A program made the position numbers and the translations under genes. From Eshraghiella sp045129695 (GTDB lineage: Bacteria > Bacillota > Clostridia > Lachnospirales > Lachnospiraceae): a DNA stretch of 64,000 nt. The stretch lies in the NCBI GenBank assembly GCA_045129695.1, contig JBGVJZ010000002.1, positions 22,549 to 86,548 of the forward strand. Reading direction: 5' to 3'. Within the stretch, counting starts at the first letter, position 1. Every line of letters begins with the position of its first letter. Under the pieces are notes generated by a model. The model ran no database searches. It was not told the origin of the DNA and saw nothing but the letters and a program-made list of their open reading frames with translations. Below are positions 6,348-14,297 of the stretch, piece after piece.

Positions 6348-9185
6348 ATGGAGAAACAAATAGTTGATGTACTGATCAATGAGGGCAGGAATTTTATTGA
6401 AGCAATCTGTTCTGAATACAAGCTATTGTTGATTATTAATGAAAATGGCACATATCATTCGGTTTTTGTTCCGGAAGTTTATGAGTACATTGTGGAACAG
6501 TACCCGGATTATAATACTGCATTTGCTGAATACTGTGATAAATTCGTAAGAGATAAGGACCGTTCCAGAATTAAGGCCTTAACAGCAATAGAATATATGG
6601 CCGAACAGTTGAAGAATTCCAACCTTCATATGACTATATTTCAGACCAGGGAGTTAAAATGGCTTGCATGTAAATGCTATGAAATATCTAATGGAAATCA
6701 GAAGCAGAGAACCTTTTTATTCGGGATAATAGAATTTGGCGATGCAATGCAGGAGGAACGGAAAAATATCAGTGGCAATGAGATTATAAAAACACTGTCG
6801 GATGAATTTCATGTTATTTACAGGGTAAATGCATTTACAGGAGAATACGAGGTTGTTCTTATGAATATGGATACGCCTGAATTTGTCTATGGGTTTAAGG
6901 ATTTCTATGAACTGGAGAAAGTGTATTCCGAATATGGATATGTAGAGGAATATGTAGGTGTTATTCCGGGAGAGGATAAATCAGATATGGTTTTTAATAA
7001 ACCGATAAGACTTCCTGCAATAAGAGAATATTACAATACCTATAGAGATGCGCTTGTGGGTTATTACAAGGAAAAGAGCGGAAGATGGCTGAAGCTTACG
7101 GTTACCCCGGATAATAATTATTCAGAAGATAATCCTTATGTTATTTATGCAATAAAGGAATGCACTAAAGAGGTTGAGGAAAAGACAAGAAATATTGTCT
7201 ATACATCTGCAGTTGCCAAGATGTATTGTTTTGTAGGAACCCTTGACATTGAGAATGGTACATATCACTGCATTCATAGTGAACCATGGTTTGACATGCA
7301 GGGAACGGACGGAAGTCTTAAGTATTTTATGAATATAATGAAGCGTCAGATATATGATGAGGATTTTCATCTGTTTGAGGGTCTTATTAATGAGATTGCT
7401 TCTGATATGTCAGGATTCGCCGAGAGAGAGTATCGTATTGAGGATGAACAGGGAATGTTCCATTTTCACAATGCATTTGCTACATATATTACAGTGCCGG
7501 AAGGCGGAAGAATATTGCTTCTGGTGCGTAATGTTGATGAAAGAGCGGCAAACAGGGCAAGGCTGGAATTGCTTAACGAAGAGTATGTAAAGACAAAAGA
7601 TATGTTGTATGCTCTGGGTGAATCATATTATGGTATTTATTATCTTAATTTGGAGAAAAAGCATCTGATTCCGACCAGGCAGGGGGATGATGCCAAACAA
7701 ATCTTCAACAAAAGAATAGAATTTGATGATATAATTGATAATTATTTAAGAACGCTGGTTCATCCCGAAGACCGGGCATTAGTCAGAAGCTTTGCGGCAT
7801 TTGATAACCTGATGGATGTGATGAGAGAAGAGGGACAGTCAATGTTCTGTGAGTATCAAAGATTATTTGATAATGAATACAGATGGGTCAGAATGGTATT
7901 TCAGGCAACTAAATGTATTGATGGCAAGCCGATTGCGGTTATCCTGGCTTTTAAGGATATACATGACGAAAGAGAAACTGAATTGAGGCACAAAAGAGAA
8001 CTTAGAGAAGCTCTTATTTCTGCAAAATTAGCCAGTGAAGCTAAATCACGTTTTCTTTCTAATATGTCCCACGATATTCGTACACCGTTGAATGCAATTA
8101 TGGGGATGACCTCAATAGCACTTTCGCATATTGATGATATGGACAAGGTTGAATCCTGTCTTAATAAAATAAGCGTATCTGCTAATCACCTTCTGAGACT
8201 TATTAATGAAGTGCTGGATATGTCCTACATTGAAAGTGGTAAGATAAGCATAAAATCAGAACCTTTTAATCTGGTTGAACTGATGAAAACGGTTGTATTT
8301 ATTATGCAGGAACAGTTTGATTCAAAAAATCAGACCTTTACTACGGATTTTGCACTGATACAGAATAATGATTTAGTCGGTGACAGAGTCAGAATTCAAC
8401 AGATCTTGTTGAATGTATTGGGGAATGCTGCCAAATATACGCCAAAAGGCGGAAAAATACATTTTGTTGCCAGAGAAATTGATATCGCAGATAATGGTAT
8501 AAGCACATATGAATTTATTGTGTCAGATACAGGAAAGGGTATGTCAGAGGAGTTTGTACAGAGAATTTTTAAACCTTTTGAGAGAGAAAGTAAGATTGAA
8601 GATGAAATAGAAGGCTCCGGCCTTGGAATGGCTATTTCCAAGAGTATTGTGGATTTAATGAATGGTGATATTTCAATTAAAAGCCAGACTGATAAGGGTT
8701 CAATCGTTACAGTAGTACTTCCGCTTAAGCGCAATCCTAAAATTAGGGATAGGAGCTTAATGGAATCAGCATCACAAAAAAACGATGCTCCATATGCTGT
8801 ATTGCAGGGTAAAAAGGTTCTTGTTGTAGACGATAATGAAATAAATTGTGACATTGCATGTGACTATCTGGAAGATGTGGGTGTAACAACGGATGTTGCA
8901 ATCAATGGTAAGGAGGCCTTCAATATAATTTCAAACGGAGAGTATTTTGATGCAGTACTGATGGATATCAGAATGCCCGTCATGAATGGCTACGATGCAA
9001 CCCGCAAAATAAGGGAAATTAACAGTGAATATGCCACTAACATACCAATTATTGCAATGACTGCAAATGCTTTTGAAGAGGATGTACAGATGAGTTTACA
9101 GATGGGAATGAATGCTCATATATCCAAACCATTAAGTGCAGAGGTTATGTATAAAACGCTTTCAAGTTTTTTTGTCGTCAAATAG
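6348..9185 (+). CDS. Cytoplasmic hybrid sensor histidine kinase with receiver domain
   Basis: A 945-residue kinase. Residues 1 to about 555 hold several PAS-like sensor units (the last contains HPEDRALVRSF and a closing AFKDIHDERE). No signal peptide or membrane helix is visible, so it should sense an internal cue. The HisKA domain has phospho-acceptor His575 in FLSNMSHDIRTPLNAIMG. The ATPase domain shows the N-box ILLNVLGNAAKYTP, the G1 box VSDTGKGM and the G2 box GSGLGMAIS. A receiver domain at about 820-940 has Asp873 in VLMDIRMP. There is no HPt domain within the protein; a separate HPt gene follows, and spo0A comes after that. Confidence 0.92.
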   Translation: MEKQIVDVLINEGRNFIEAICSEYKLLLIINENGTYHSVFVPEVYEYIVEQYPDYNTAFAEYCDKFVRDKDRSRIKALTAIEYMAEQLKNSNLHMTIFQTRELKWLACKCYEISNGNQKQRTFLFGIIEFGDAMQEERKNISGNEIIKTLSDEFHVIYRVNAFTGEYEVVLMNMDTPEFVYGFKDFYELEKVYSEYGYVEEYVGVIPGEDKSDMVFNKPIRLPAIREYYNTYRDALVGYYKEKSGRWLKLTVTPDNNYSEDNPYVIYAIKECTKEVEEKTRNIVYTSAVAKMYCFVGTLDIENGTYHCIHSEPWFDMQGTDGSLKYFMNIMKRQIYDEDFHLFEGLINEIASDMSGFAEREYRIEDEQGMFHFHNAFATYITVPEGGRILLLVRNVDERAANRARLELLNEEYVKTKDMLYALGESYYGIYYLNLEKKHLIPTRQGDDAKQIFNKRIEFDDIIDNYLRTLVHPEDRALVRSFAAFDNLMDVMREEGQSMFCEYQRLFDNEYRWVRMVFQATKCIDGKPIAVILAFKDIHDERETELRHKRELREALISAKLASEAKSRFLSNMSHDIRTPLNAIMGMTSIALSHIDDMDKVESCLNKISVSANHLLRLINEVLDMSYIESGKISIKSEPFNLVELMKTVVFIMQEQFDSKNQTFTTDFALIQNNDLVGDRVRIQQILLNVLGNAAKYTPKGGKIHFVAREIDIADNGISTYEFIVSDTGKGMSEEFVQRIFKPFERESKIEDEIEGSGLGMAISKSIVDLMNGDISIKSQTDKGSIVTVVLPLKRNPKIRDRSLMESASQKNDAPYAVLQGKKVLVVDDNEINCDIACDYLEDVGVTTDVAINGKEAFNIISNGEYFDAVLMDIRMPVMNGYDATRKIREINSEYATNIPIIAMTANAFEEDVQMSLQMGMNAHISKPLSAEVMYKTLSSFFVVK

Positions 9186-9190
9186 CGGTA

Positions 9191-9197
9191 TTCGTCA
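9191..9197 (-). promoter_or_regulatory. Possible Spo0A box upstream of the HPt gene
   Basis: The minus strand reads TGACGAA, an exact match to the TGNCGAA core of the Spo0A box. It lies about 80 nt before the HPt start and 6 nt after the kinase stop. A 7-base match is weak evidence by itself. Confidence 0.3.
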
Positions 9198-9273
9198 ATT
9201 GTAAATTGTGTGAATTGGATGTACAATTAAATCAGAACTTGTAGTGACAACGTGTATAGAAAGAAGTCTTGTT

Positions 9274-9633
9274 ATGAATAGTGATTGGAAATGTGAACTT
9301 CGAAGTGCAAATGTAGACGTTGATGGTGCAATTGAACGATTTTCTAATAAAGAGGAGAGATATGTAAAGTATCTTAAGCTTTTTAAGAATAATTCCAGTT
9401 TTAACAATCTGCTCATCGCATTGGAAAATGGTGACTGCAACGGTGCATTTGAGAACTGTCATTCCCTTAAGGGTGTGATTGGTAATTTGGGTTTTACATC
9501 TATGTTTCCTAATATCTATTCAGCTTGTGAGATACTTCGCAGCGGTAGCATGGAAGGTGTCCCTGAGTTAATAGATGAAATAACCGGGAACTATAATGAT
9601 ATTGTTGGTATAATTGACAAGTATCTGATGTAA
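9274..9633 (+). CDS. Histidine phosphotransfer (HPt) domain protein
   Basis: A single-domain protein of 119 residues with the HPt signature NCHSLKGVIGNLGF; the phospho-acceptor is His63. HPt proteins shuttle phosphate between a hybrid kinase's receiver and a terminal response regulator. The order kinase, HPt, spo0A suggests this pathway ends on Spo0A (inference). ATG 9274 is chosen; an in-frame GTG at 9244 would add ten residues, and neither has a strong ribosome site. It lies 88 nt after the kinase stop with no terminator between them. Confidence 0.85.
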   Translation: MNSDWKCELRSANVDVDGAIERFSNKEERYVKYLKLFKNNSSFNNLLIALENGDCNGAFENCHSLKGVIGNLGFTSMFPNIYSACEILRSGSMEGVPELIDEITGNYNDIVGIIDKYLM

Positions 9634-9664
9634 TATGTTTTAAAATTTAATATGTTCAATGGAG

Positions 9665-9694
9665 AACTCCGAAGAAATTTTCTTCGGAGTTTTA
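9665..9694 (+). terminator. Terminator after the HPt gene
   Basis: AACTCCGAAGA (9665-9675) and TCTTCGGAGTT (9681-9691) form an 11-bp stem with a 5-nt loop, followed by a short T run. It separates the kinase-HPt unit from spo0A. Confidence 0.85.
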
Positions 9695-9771
9695 ATGTTT
9701 AAATAAGATTATTTCATAAAGTAAATATTTGGTTAAATAGTAAAAAAGTACTATCAATCATATTTGCAAAA

Positions 9772-9780
9772 TGATATAAT
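9772..9780 (+). promoter_or_regulatory. Extended -10 promoter element of spo0A
   Basis: TGATATAAT (TGN plus consensus TATAAT) lies 38 nt before the spo0A start. No good -35 hexamer is visible, which is common for extended -10 promoters. Confidence 0.55.
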
Positions 9781-9818
9781 AATACGATAGATAAGGATAT
9801 ACAGAAGAGGTGTGAAAT

Positions 9819-10598
9819 ATGAGCAACCCTATAAGAATTGTTGTTGCGGACGATAATGAGATTATCAGACAGATATTAATGGATTCACTGTCTGAGGATG
9901 ATGGCATTGAAGTTGTTGGTTCTGCATCGGATGGTGCCATGGCAATCTGTCTGATTAAGGAGACACATCCTGATATTGTGCTTTTGGATCTTATTATGCC
10001 AATGGTGGATGGAATTGGTGTAATGGAGGCAATTGCAACTGATGAGGAGTATGGTGAGCGTAAGCCGCAGTACATAGTGGTCTCAGCTGCCGGTAGTCAG
10101 GATATAGTTAATCAGGCACTGCAGACGGGAGCATCATATTACATTATGAAGCCTTTTGATGGGGATGCATTAATTAAACGCATTAAGAGAATTGCCGGAG
10201 AAGGAACAAGTGAGCCATATCAGCTCAGAAATACTGAGATTGTTTCTACTAATGAGGATGATGTTGAACAGCTTGTTGTGGGCTTGTTGCGTAATATCGG
10301 TGTTCCGGTAAGAATGGTTGGATATAAATATTTAAGAGATGCAATACTTTTGGCAGTTGATGATACTGAATCTTTAATGTCTGTTACAAAGAACATTTAT
10401 CCGGAGATTGCAATTAAACATGGCACAAGCTCAGGCAATGTAGAGCGTAATATAAGATATGTTATTGAATCTACATGGAGCCGGAGAGCTGAACATAAGA
10501 CGGAGGATGATTTGTTTAAAGGTACAGTTAAGAAACCAACCAATTCAGAATTTATACTTGTGTGCTCAGAATGGATTCATTATCAAATGAAAAATTAG
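9819..10598 (+). CDS. spo0A: Master sporulation response regulator Spo0A
   Basis: Spo0A is phosphorylated to trigger entry into sporulation. This 259-residue protein has a receiver domain with acidic pocket Asp11/Asp12, phospho-acceptor Asp57 in LLDLIMP and a conserved YYIMKPFD. A linker is followed by the Spo0A DNA-binding domain, with the recognition helix GTSSGNVERNIRYVIE. The start ATG follows AGAGGTG. In many Clostridia spoIVB lies directly upstream of spo0A; here the upstream neighbours are an HPt protein and a hybrid kinase. spoVAC follows from its own promoter. Confidence 0.97.
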   Translation: MSNPIRIVVADDNEIIRQILMDSLSEDDGIEVVGSASDGAMAICLIKETHPDIVLLDLIMPMVDGIGVMEAIATDEEYGERKPQYIVVSAAGSQDIVNQALQTGASYYIMKPFDGDALIKRIKRIAGEGTSEPYQLRNTEIVSTNEDDVEQLVVGLLRNIGVPVRMVGYKYLRDAILLAVDDTESLMSVTKNIYPEIAIKHGTSSGNVERNIRYVIESTWSRRAEHKTEDDLFKGTVKKPTNSEFILVCSEWIHYQMKN

Positions 10599-10626
10599 AA
10601 TAATTTTATTTTTTTCAGACATACTA
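10597..10626 (+). promoter_or_regulatory. Candidate forespore (sigma G) promoter for spoVAC
   Basis: AGAATA (10597-10602), a 17-nt spacer, and CATACTA (10620-10626, an exact match to the Bacillus sigma-G -10). The -35 overlaps the spo0A stop codon. Assignment is by consensus and by the nature of the downstream gene. Confidence 0.7.
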
Positions 10627-10657
10627 ACTTTATTATAATTAGTTAGAAGGAGTTAGT

Positions 10658-11116
10658 ATGGACGAGAAGGGCAAGAAAATATATACCAATTATGTAGAAA
10701 GTGTAACGCCAACCCATAATGTGTGGCTTCAGATGTTGAAGGCATTTGTTGTGGGTGGCTTTATTTGTGTTATAGGACAGGGAATAAATCATCTTGCAAC
10801 TGCAGTGCTTGAAGTTGATAAGGATACTGCGGCAACAATTGTATCGATTTGTCTGATCCTGCTTTCGGTAATTCTTACGGCATTTAATATATATCCGATA
10901 ATTACCAAGTTTGGCGGTGCGGGAGCATTAGTTCCGATTACAGGCTTTGCCAATTCCGTAGCAGCGCCGGCAATTGAGTTCAAGAAAGAAGGACAGGTAT
11001 TCGGTATTGGCTGTAAAATATTTACTATTGCAGGACCTGTTATTCTGTATGGAATATTATCAAGCTGGATTTTGGGACTGATATATTGGGCACTTAAAAT
11101 ATTTGGAGTGATGTAA
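10658..11116 (+). CDS. spoVAC: Stage V sporulation protein AC
   Basis: A 152-residue membrane protein with about four to five helices and SpoVAC-typical stretches (TPTHNVWLQMLKAFVVGG, then GGAGALVPITGFANSVAAPA). SpoVAC is described as a mechanosensitive channel for dipicolinic acid release in Bacillus spores. The start has an AGAAGGAG site. No spoVAD or spoVAE follows: a strong terminator and a gene on the opposite strand come next. Those partners must be elsewhere or absent. Confidence 0.93.
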   Translation: MDEKGKKIYTNYVESVTPTHNVWLQMLKAFVVGGFICVIGQGINHLATAVLEVDKDTAATIVSICLILLSVILTAFNIYPIITKFGGAGALVPITGFANSVAAPAIEFKKEGQVFGIGCKIFTIAGPVILYGILSSWILGLIYWALKIFGVM

Positions 11117-11123
11117 TATTGTA

Positions 11124-11160
11124 GGGCTGAAACAAAAATTATTTTGTCTCAGCCCCTTTT
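11124..11160 (+). terminator. Terminator after spoVAC
   Basis: GGGCTGA (11124-11130) pairs with TCAGCCC (11149-11155). An inner ACAAAA/TTTTGT extension lies beyond one mismatch. The tail is CTTTT. Confidence 0.8.
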
Positions 11161-11165
11161 AATTA

Positions 11166-12359
11166 TTAGTTAGTTGTAAAGTTATCAAAATAGCCCTGAA
11201 TGTGGATGATAGGTGTTCCCTTGTCACCGGAACCTGAAGTAAGATCACATAAAGAACCGATTAAATCTGTAAGCTGTCTAGGTGTTGTACCCTGAGAAGC
11301 CATATTGCCTACAAGGTTTGACTGCTTAGCCTTAATGCTTTCAGAAATCGCATCCTTCAAATCTGCACCGCTTAAGTTGGCAAAATCATTATCTGCAAGA
11401 TATTTTAATTTTAACTCATTAGGTGTACCGATAAGCCCGTCCGTAAAAGCAGGGGATACAACAGGATCTGCAAGCTCCCAAATCTTACCCTGAGGGTCCT
11501 TGAAGGCACCATCGCCATATACCATAACTTCAACATGTTTGCCGGTCTCTTCAAGAATAGCAGCCTGAATATCAAGTACAAGATCCTTGCATTCTCTTGG
11601 GAATAATTTAATCTTGTCCTCTGTTGATTTGTTAGAGCCTAACAAACCGTATTTCTCATTGAAGCCGCTGTTATTAACAGGAGCATTGAGAATATCGTCA
11701 AGACCGCATACAATTTTCGCACCGGCATTTCTTAATATACGTTTGGTGCGGACTCTGGTATGAATATCGCAATTAATAATGCAGTCGGTATATTCAAGAA
11801 TTGTCTTTGGCTGGTTGGCGAAAATTATTTCAACCTCTGCACCGGCATCTTTAATAATCTGTGAATAATACTCAACGTAGTCAACACCGGTAAATTCATG
11901 CTTATTCTCTCCAAATAATTCACGATACTTTGCCAATGTTAAAACATCGGAATATGGATTAATTCCTGCTTCATCAAGCTGGTCATATGTTAATAATGCA
12001 TTGCCCACTTCGTCGCTGGGATAGCTTAACATAAGAACAACCTTCTTACAGCCCATTGCGATACCTTTAAGGTTGATAGCAAAACGGTTGCGGGACAAAA
12101 TAGGGAAAATAACACCAACTGTCTCGCCGCCTAATTTAGCACGCACATCAGCTGCAATATCCTGAATGGATGCATAGTTGCCCTGAGCACGCGCAACGAT
12201 TGACTCTGTCAATGCAATGACATCTCTGTCTCTAAGCTCAAAGCCTTCGCTCTCAGCAGCGGACAATACGCTCTCTACTGCGATATCAACAAGATTGTCG
12301 CCTTCCCTTATAATTGGGCAACGAATACCTCTTGAAATTGTACCGACTCTTCTTTCCAT
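11166..12359 (-). CDS. F420-0:gamma-glutamyl ligase family protein
   Basis: A 397-residue protein resembling the CofE/F420_ligase fold. The N-terminal half has IREGDNLVDIAVESV, RDVIALTESIVARAQGNY and a later GCGGAFKDP-like YGDGAFKDPQGKIWELADP segment. Archaeal CofE adds glutamates to coenzyme F420, but most Clostridia lack F420 and no cofC/cofD/cofG/cofH genes are here. The true substrate of these Firmicutes homologues is unknown to me. The start ATG has GAGGTAG upstream. It is monocistronic, convergent with spoVAC. Confidence 0.75.
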   Translation of the reverse strand: MERRVGTISRGIRCPIIREGDNLVDIAVESVLSAAESEGFELRDRDVIALTESIVARAQGNYASIQDIAADVRAKLGGETVGVIFPILSRNRFAINLKGIAMGCKKVVLMLSYPSDEVGNALLTYDQLDEAGINPYSDVLTLAKYRELFGENKHEFTGVDYVEYYSQIIKDAGAEVEIIFANQPKTILEYTDCIINCDIHTRVRTKRILRNAGAKIVCGLDDILNAPVNNSGFNEKYGLLGSNKSTEDKIKLFPRECKDLVLDIQAAILEETGKHVEVMVYGDGAFKDPQGKIWELADPVVSPAFTDGLIGTPNELKLKYLADNDFANLSGADLKDAISESIKAKQSNLVGNMASQGTTPRQLTDLIGSLCDLTSGSGDKGTPIIHIQGYFDNFTTN

Positions 12360-12449
12360 AGTTCTACCTCTTTATAAATTTATCATTATTGTGAATCACA
12401 CTCTTCCTATTATACATCAAAATAAACAGTGAACGCAAGCTATATGTTT

Positions 12450-13796
12450 TTATGCATGTCGATTCCTATAAAACTTTCTGAATTTTATAAACAAAAACAT
12501 AAGCCCGTACAGTGCAAGTGATGCTGTCCAGCCAACCGGCCATGACATCCATATACCATTCGCACCAAGATTCGGAGACAGTGTAAAAGCAAGAATAACC
12601 CTTATAATAAGGTCTGCAAAAGTCATTGTCATAAACACTCCCATCTTCTCCATGCCTCTTGCCACACCGTCCATAATCAGTTTCATACCGATTACAATGT
12701 AGAATGGTGATACAATTTTAAGAAAGGTAATTCCGGTATTCAGTGCAGTAATACTTTTTTCTGAATCCATAAACAGGTTAATCATTCCACTGCCGTAGAA
12801 AAAATATGCAATGAAGAAAGGAATTGTTACAATAACAGCCATAATGCAGCCGGCGGAAAAGCCTTTACTGATACGCTCCAATTTACCGGCACCGCGGTTC
12901 TGGGCGGTAAAACCGGACACGCCGTTACCTAAGGTGGTATAGGACATTGTGACAAAGGTATTAAGCTTAATTGCTGCGGAATATCCGGCGATTACTGATG
13001 AACCATATGAATTAACAAGTCCCTGTATAAAAAGATTACCAACTGATACAAAACTCTGCTGCAAAATACTTGGGATTGCCACATAAGCGATTTTAGTGAG
13101 CATTTCGCCTGAGAATACAGGAGCTTTTTCAGGTGTCTGAAGCTTATCCAGTCTTTTTATTAAAATAATATATGATAAAACACAGGATATACCCTGTGCG
13201 ATGAAGGTTGCCCATGCAACACCGCCTACACCCCGGTGAAATACTGCAACAAATATAATATCCAGAATAATATTTCCGAGAGAGGAACCAATCAGAAGAA
13301 ACAATGGAGTCTGTGAATCACCAAATGCCTGGAAAATTCCTGTGGAAACATTATACAAATACAGAAAAATAAAACCGCCGACATATATTCTGAGATATAA
13401 AATACCATCCTGCATAATATTGTCAGGTGTTTTTAACAGCTTAAGAAACAGCGGACTTAGAATAACGCCCGTAATACTTAAAATAACAGATAAGCCCAAA
13501 GCAGTGATTATACTGGTAGAAACGGCAGTTTTCATATGTGTATAATCCTTGGCACCGAATAACTGTGATACCACGATTGAACAGCCTATATTGCTTCCAA
13601 GGGCAATTGCCATAAAAATCATTGTTATAGGGTAGGAGGCACCAACTGCTGCCAATGCATCTTCTCCGGCAAATTTGCCTGCAATAATACTGTCTGCCAT
13701 ATTGTACAGCTGTTGAAAAATTACACTGATAAAAAGCGGAAGCGTAAATTTCCACAGAACCCGTCTGGGCTCACCAATAGTCAAATCTTTAATCAT
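12450..13796 (-). CDS. MATE family multidrug/metabolite exporter
   Basis: A 448-residue protein with about twelve membrane helices. It opens with the usual MATE N-terminus (LTIGEPRRVLWKFTLPLFIS, then YNMADSIIAGKFAG) and ends in a short basic tail. MATE proteins expel cationic compounds in exchange for Na+ or H+; the substrate cannot be read from sequence. A GAAGGGATTC ribosome site precedes the start. It is monocistronic between the F420-ligase-like gene and a divergent small membrane protein. Confidence 0.92.
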   Translation of the reverse strand: MIKDLTIGEPRRVLWKFTLPLFISVIFQQLYNMADSIIAGKFAGEDALAAVGASYPITMIFMAIALGSNIGCSIVVSQLFGAKDYTHMKTAVSTSIITALGLSVILSITGVILSPLFLKLLKTPDNIMQDGILYLRIYVGGFIFLYLYNVSTGIFQAFGDSQTPLFLLIGSSLGNIILDIIFVAVFHRGVGGVAWATFIAQGISCVLSYIILIKRLDKLQTPEKAPVFSGEMLTKIAYVAIPSILQQSFVSVGNLFIQGLVNSYGSSVIAGYSAAIKLNTFVTMSYTTLGNGVSGFTAQNRGAGKLERISKGFSAGCIMAVIVTIPFFIAYFFYGSGMINLFMDSEKSITALNTGITFLKIVSPFYIVIGMKLIMDGVARGMEKMGVFMTMTFADLIIRVILAFTLSPNLGANGIWMSWPVGWTASLALYGLMFLFIKFRKFYRNRHA

Positions 13797-13921
13797 AAGA
13801 ATCCCTTCTTTATCATTTAGTCGGTTAGATTATAGTACTTAATTTTGTCTTTTTCAAAGAAAAATTTATGTTTTTTCTATGAAAAAGAGTTATAATTTTT
13901 CTATAGGAGTGTGAAATAAAA

Positions 13922-14260
13922 ATGGAAAAAAGAATTATAAATTACCGTAAGTATATAGACCGGCTTCTTGAGGAGGGCTGTGACAACTGGAAAGATGTAC
14001 TTGATGACCATTTGATTCAGATCGGATTTTTTCAGCATGAGAGGCTGATTCATCTGATAGTAACAGTCCTTTTTGCACTTATGGAGATTATTGCAATGGT
14101 TGCCACAGTAGCAACAGGTTATGTCATGCTCGTACTTTTGGATGTTCTTTTACTTGTATTGCTGGTTCCATACATAAGACATTATTATATATTGGAAAAT
14201 GAAGTTCAGAAAATGTATTTTCAGTATGACAGAATAAGGGAAAACGCCGAACATAAGTAA
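13922..14260 (+). CDS. Small hypothetical protein with two membrane helices
   Basis: A 112-residue protein not assigned to a family. Residues 1-38 are soluble and charged (NYRKYIDRLLEEGCDNWKD). Two hydrophobic helices at about 43-63 and 65-88 form a hairpin, followed by a charged amphipathic tail. The ribosome site is AGGAGTGTG, 7 nt before ATG. It stands alone between the divergent MATE gene and the convergent chemoreceptor gene. Confidence 0.7.
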   Translation: MEKRIINYRKYIDRLLEEGCDNWKDVLDDHLIQIGFFQHERLIHLIVTVLFALMEIIAMVATVATGYVMLVLLDVLLLVLLVPYIRHYYILENEVQKMYFQYDRIRENAEHK

Positions 14261-14297
14261 TTCATAAAGAAATCTTATCTCCGGCGTTAATTACAGA

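Noticed and set aside
8396..8854. 152-codon minus-strand frame antisense to the histidine kinase
   Set aside because: Shadow of a well-supported kinase domain on the other strand; Ser/Leu-rich with no ribosome site.
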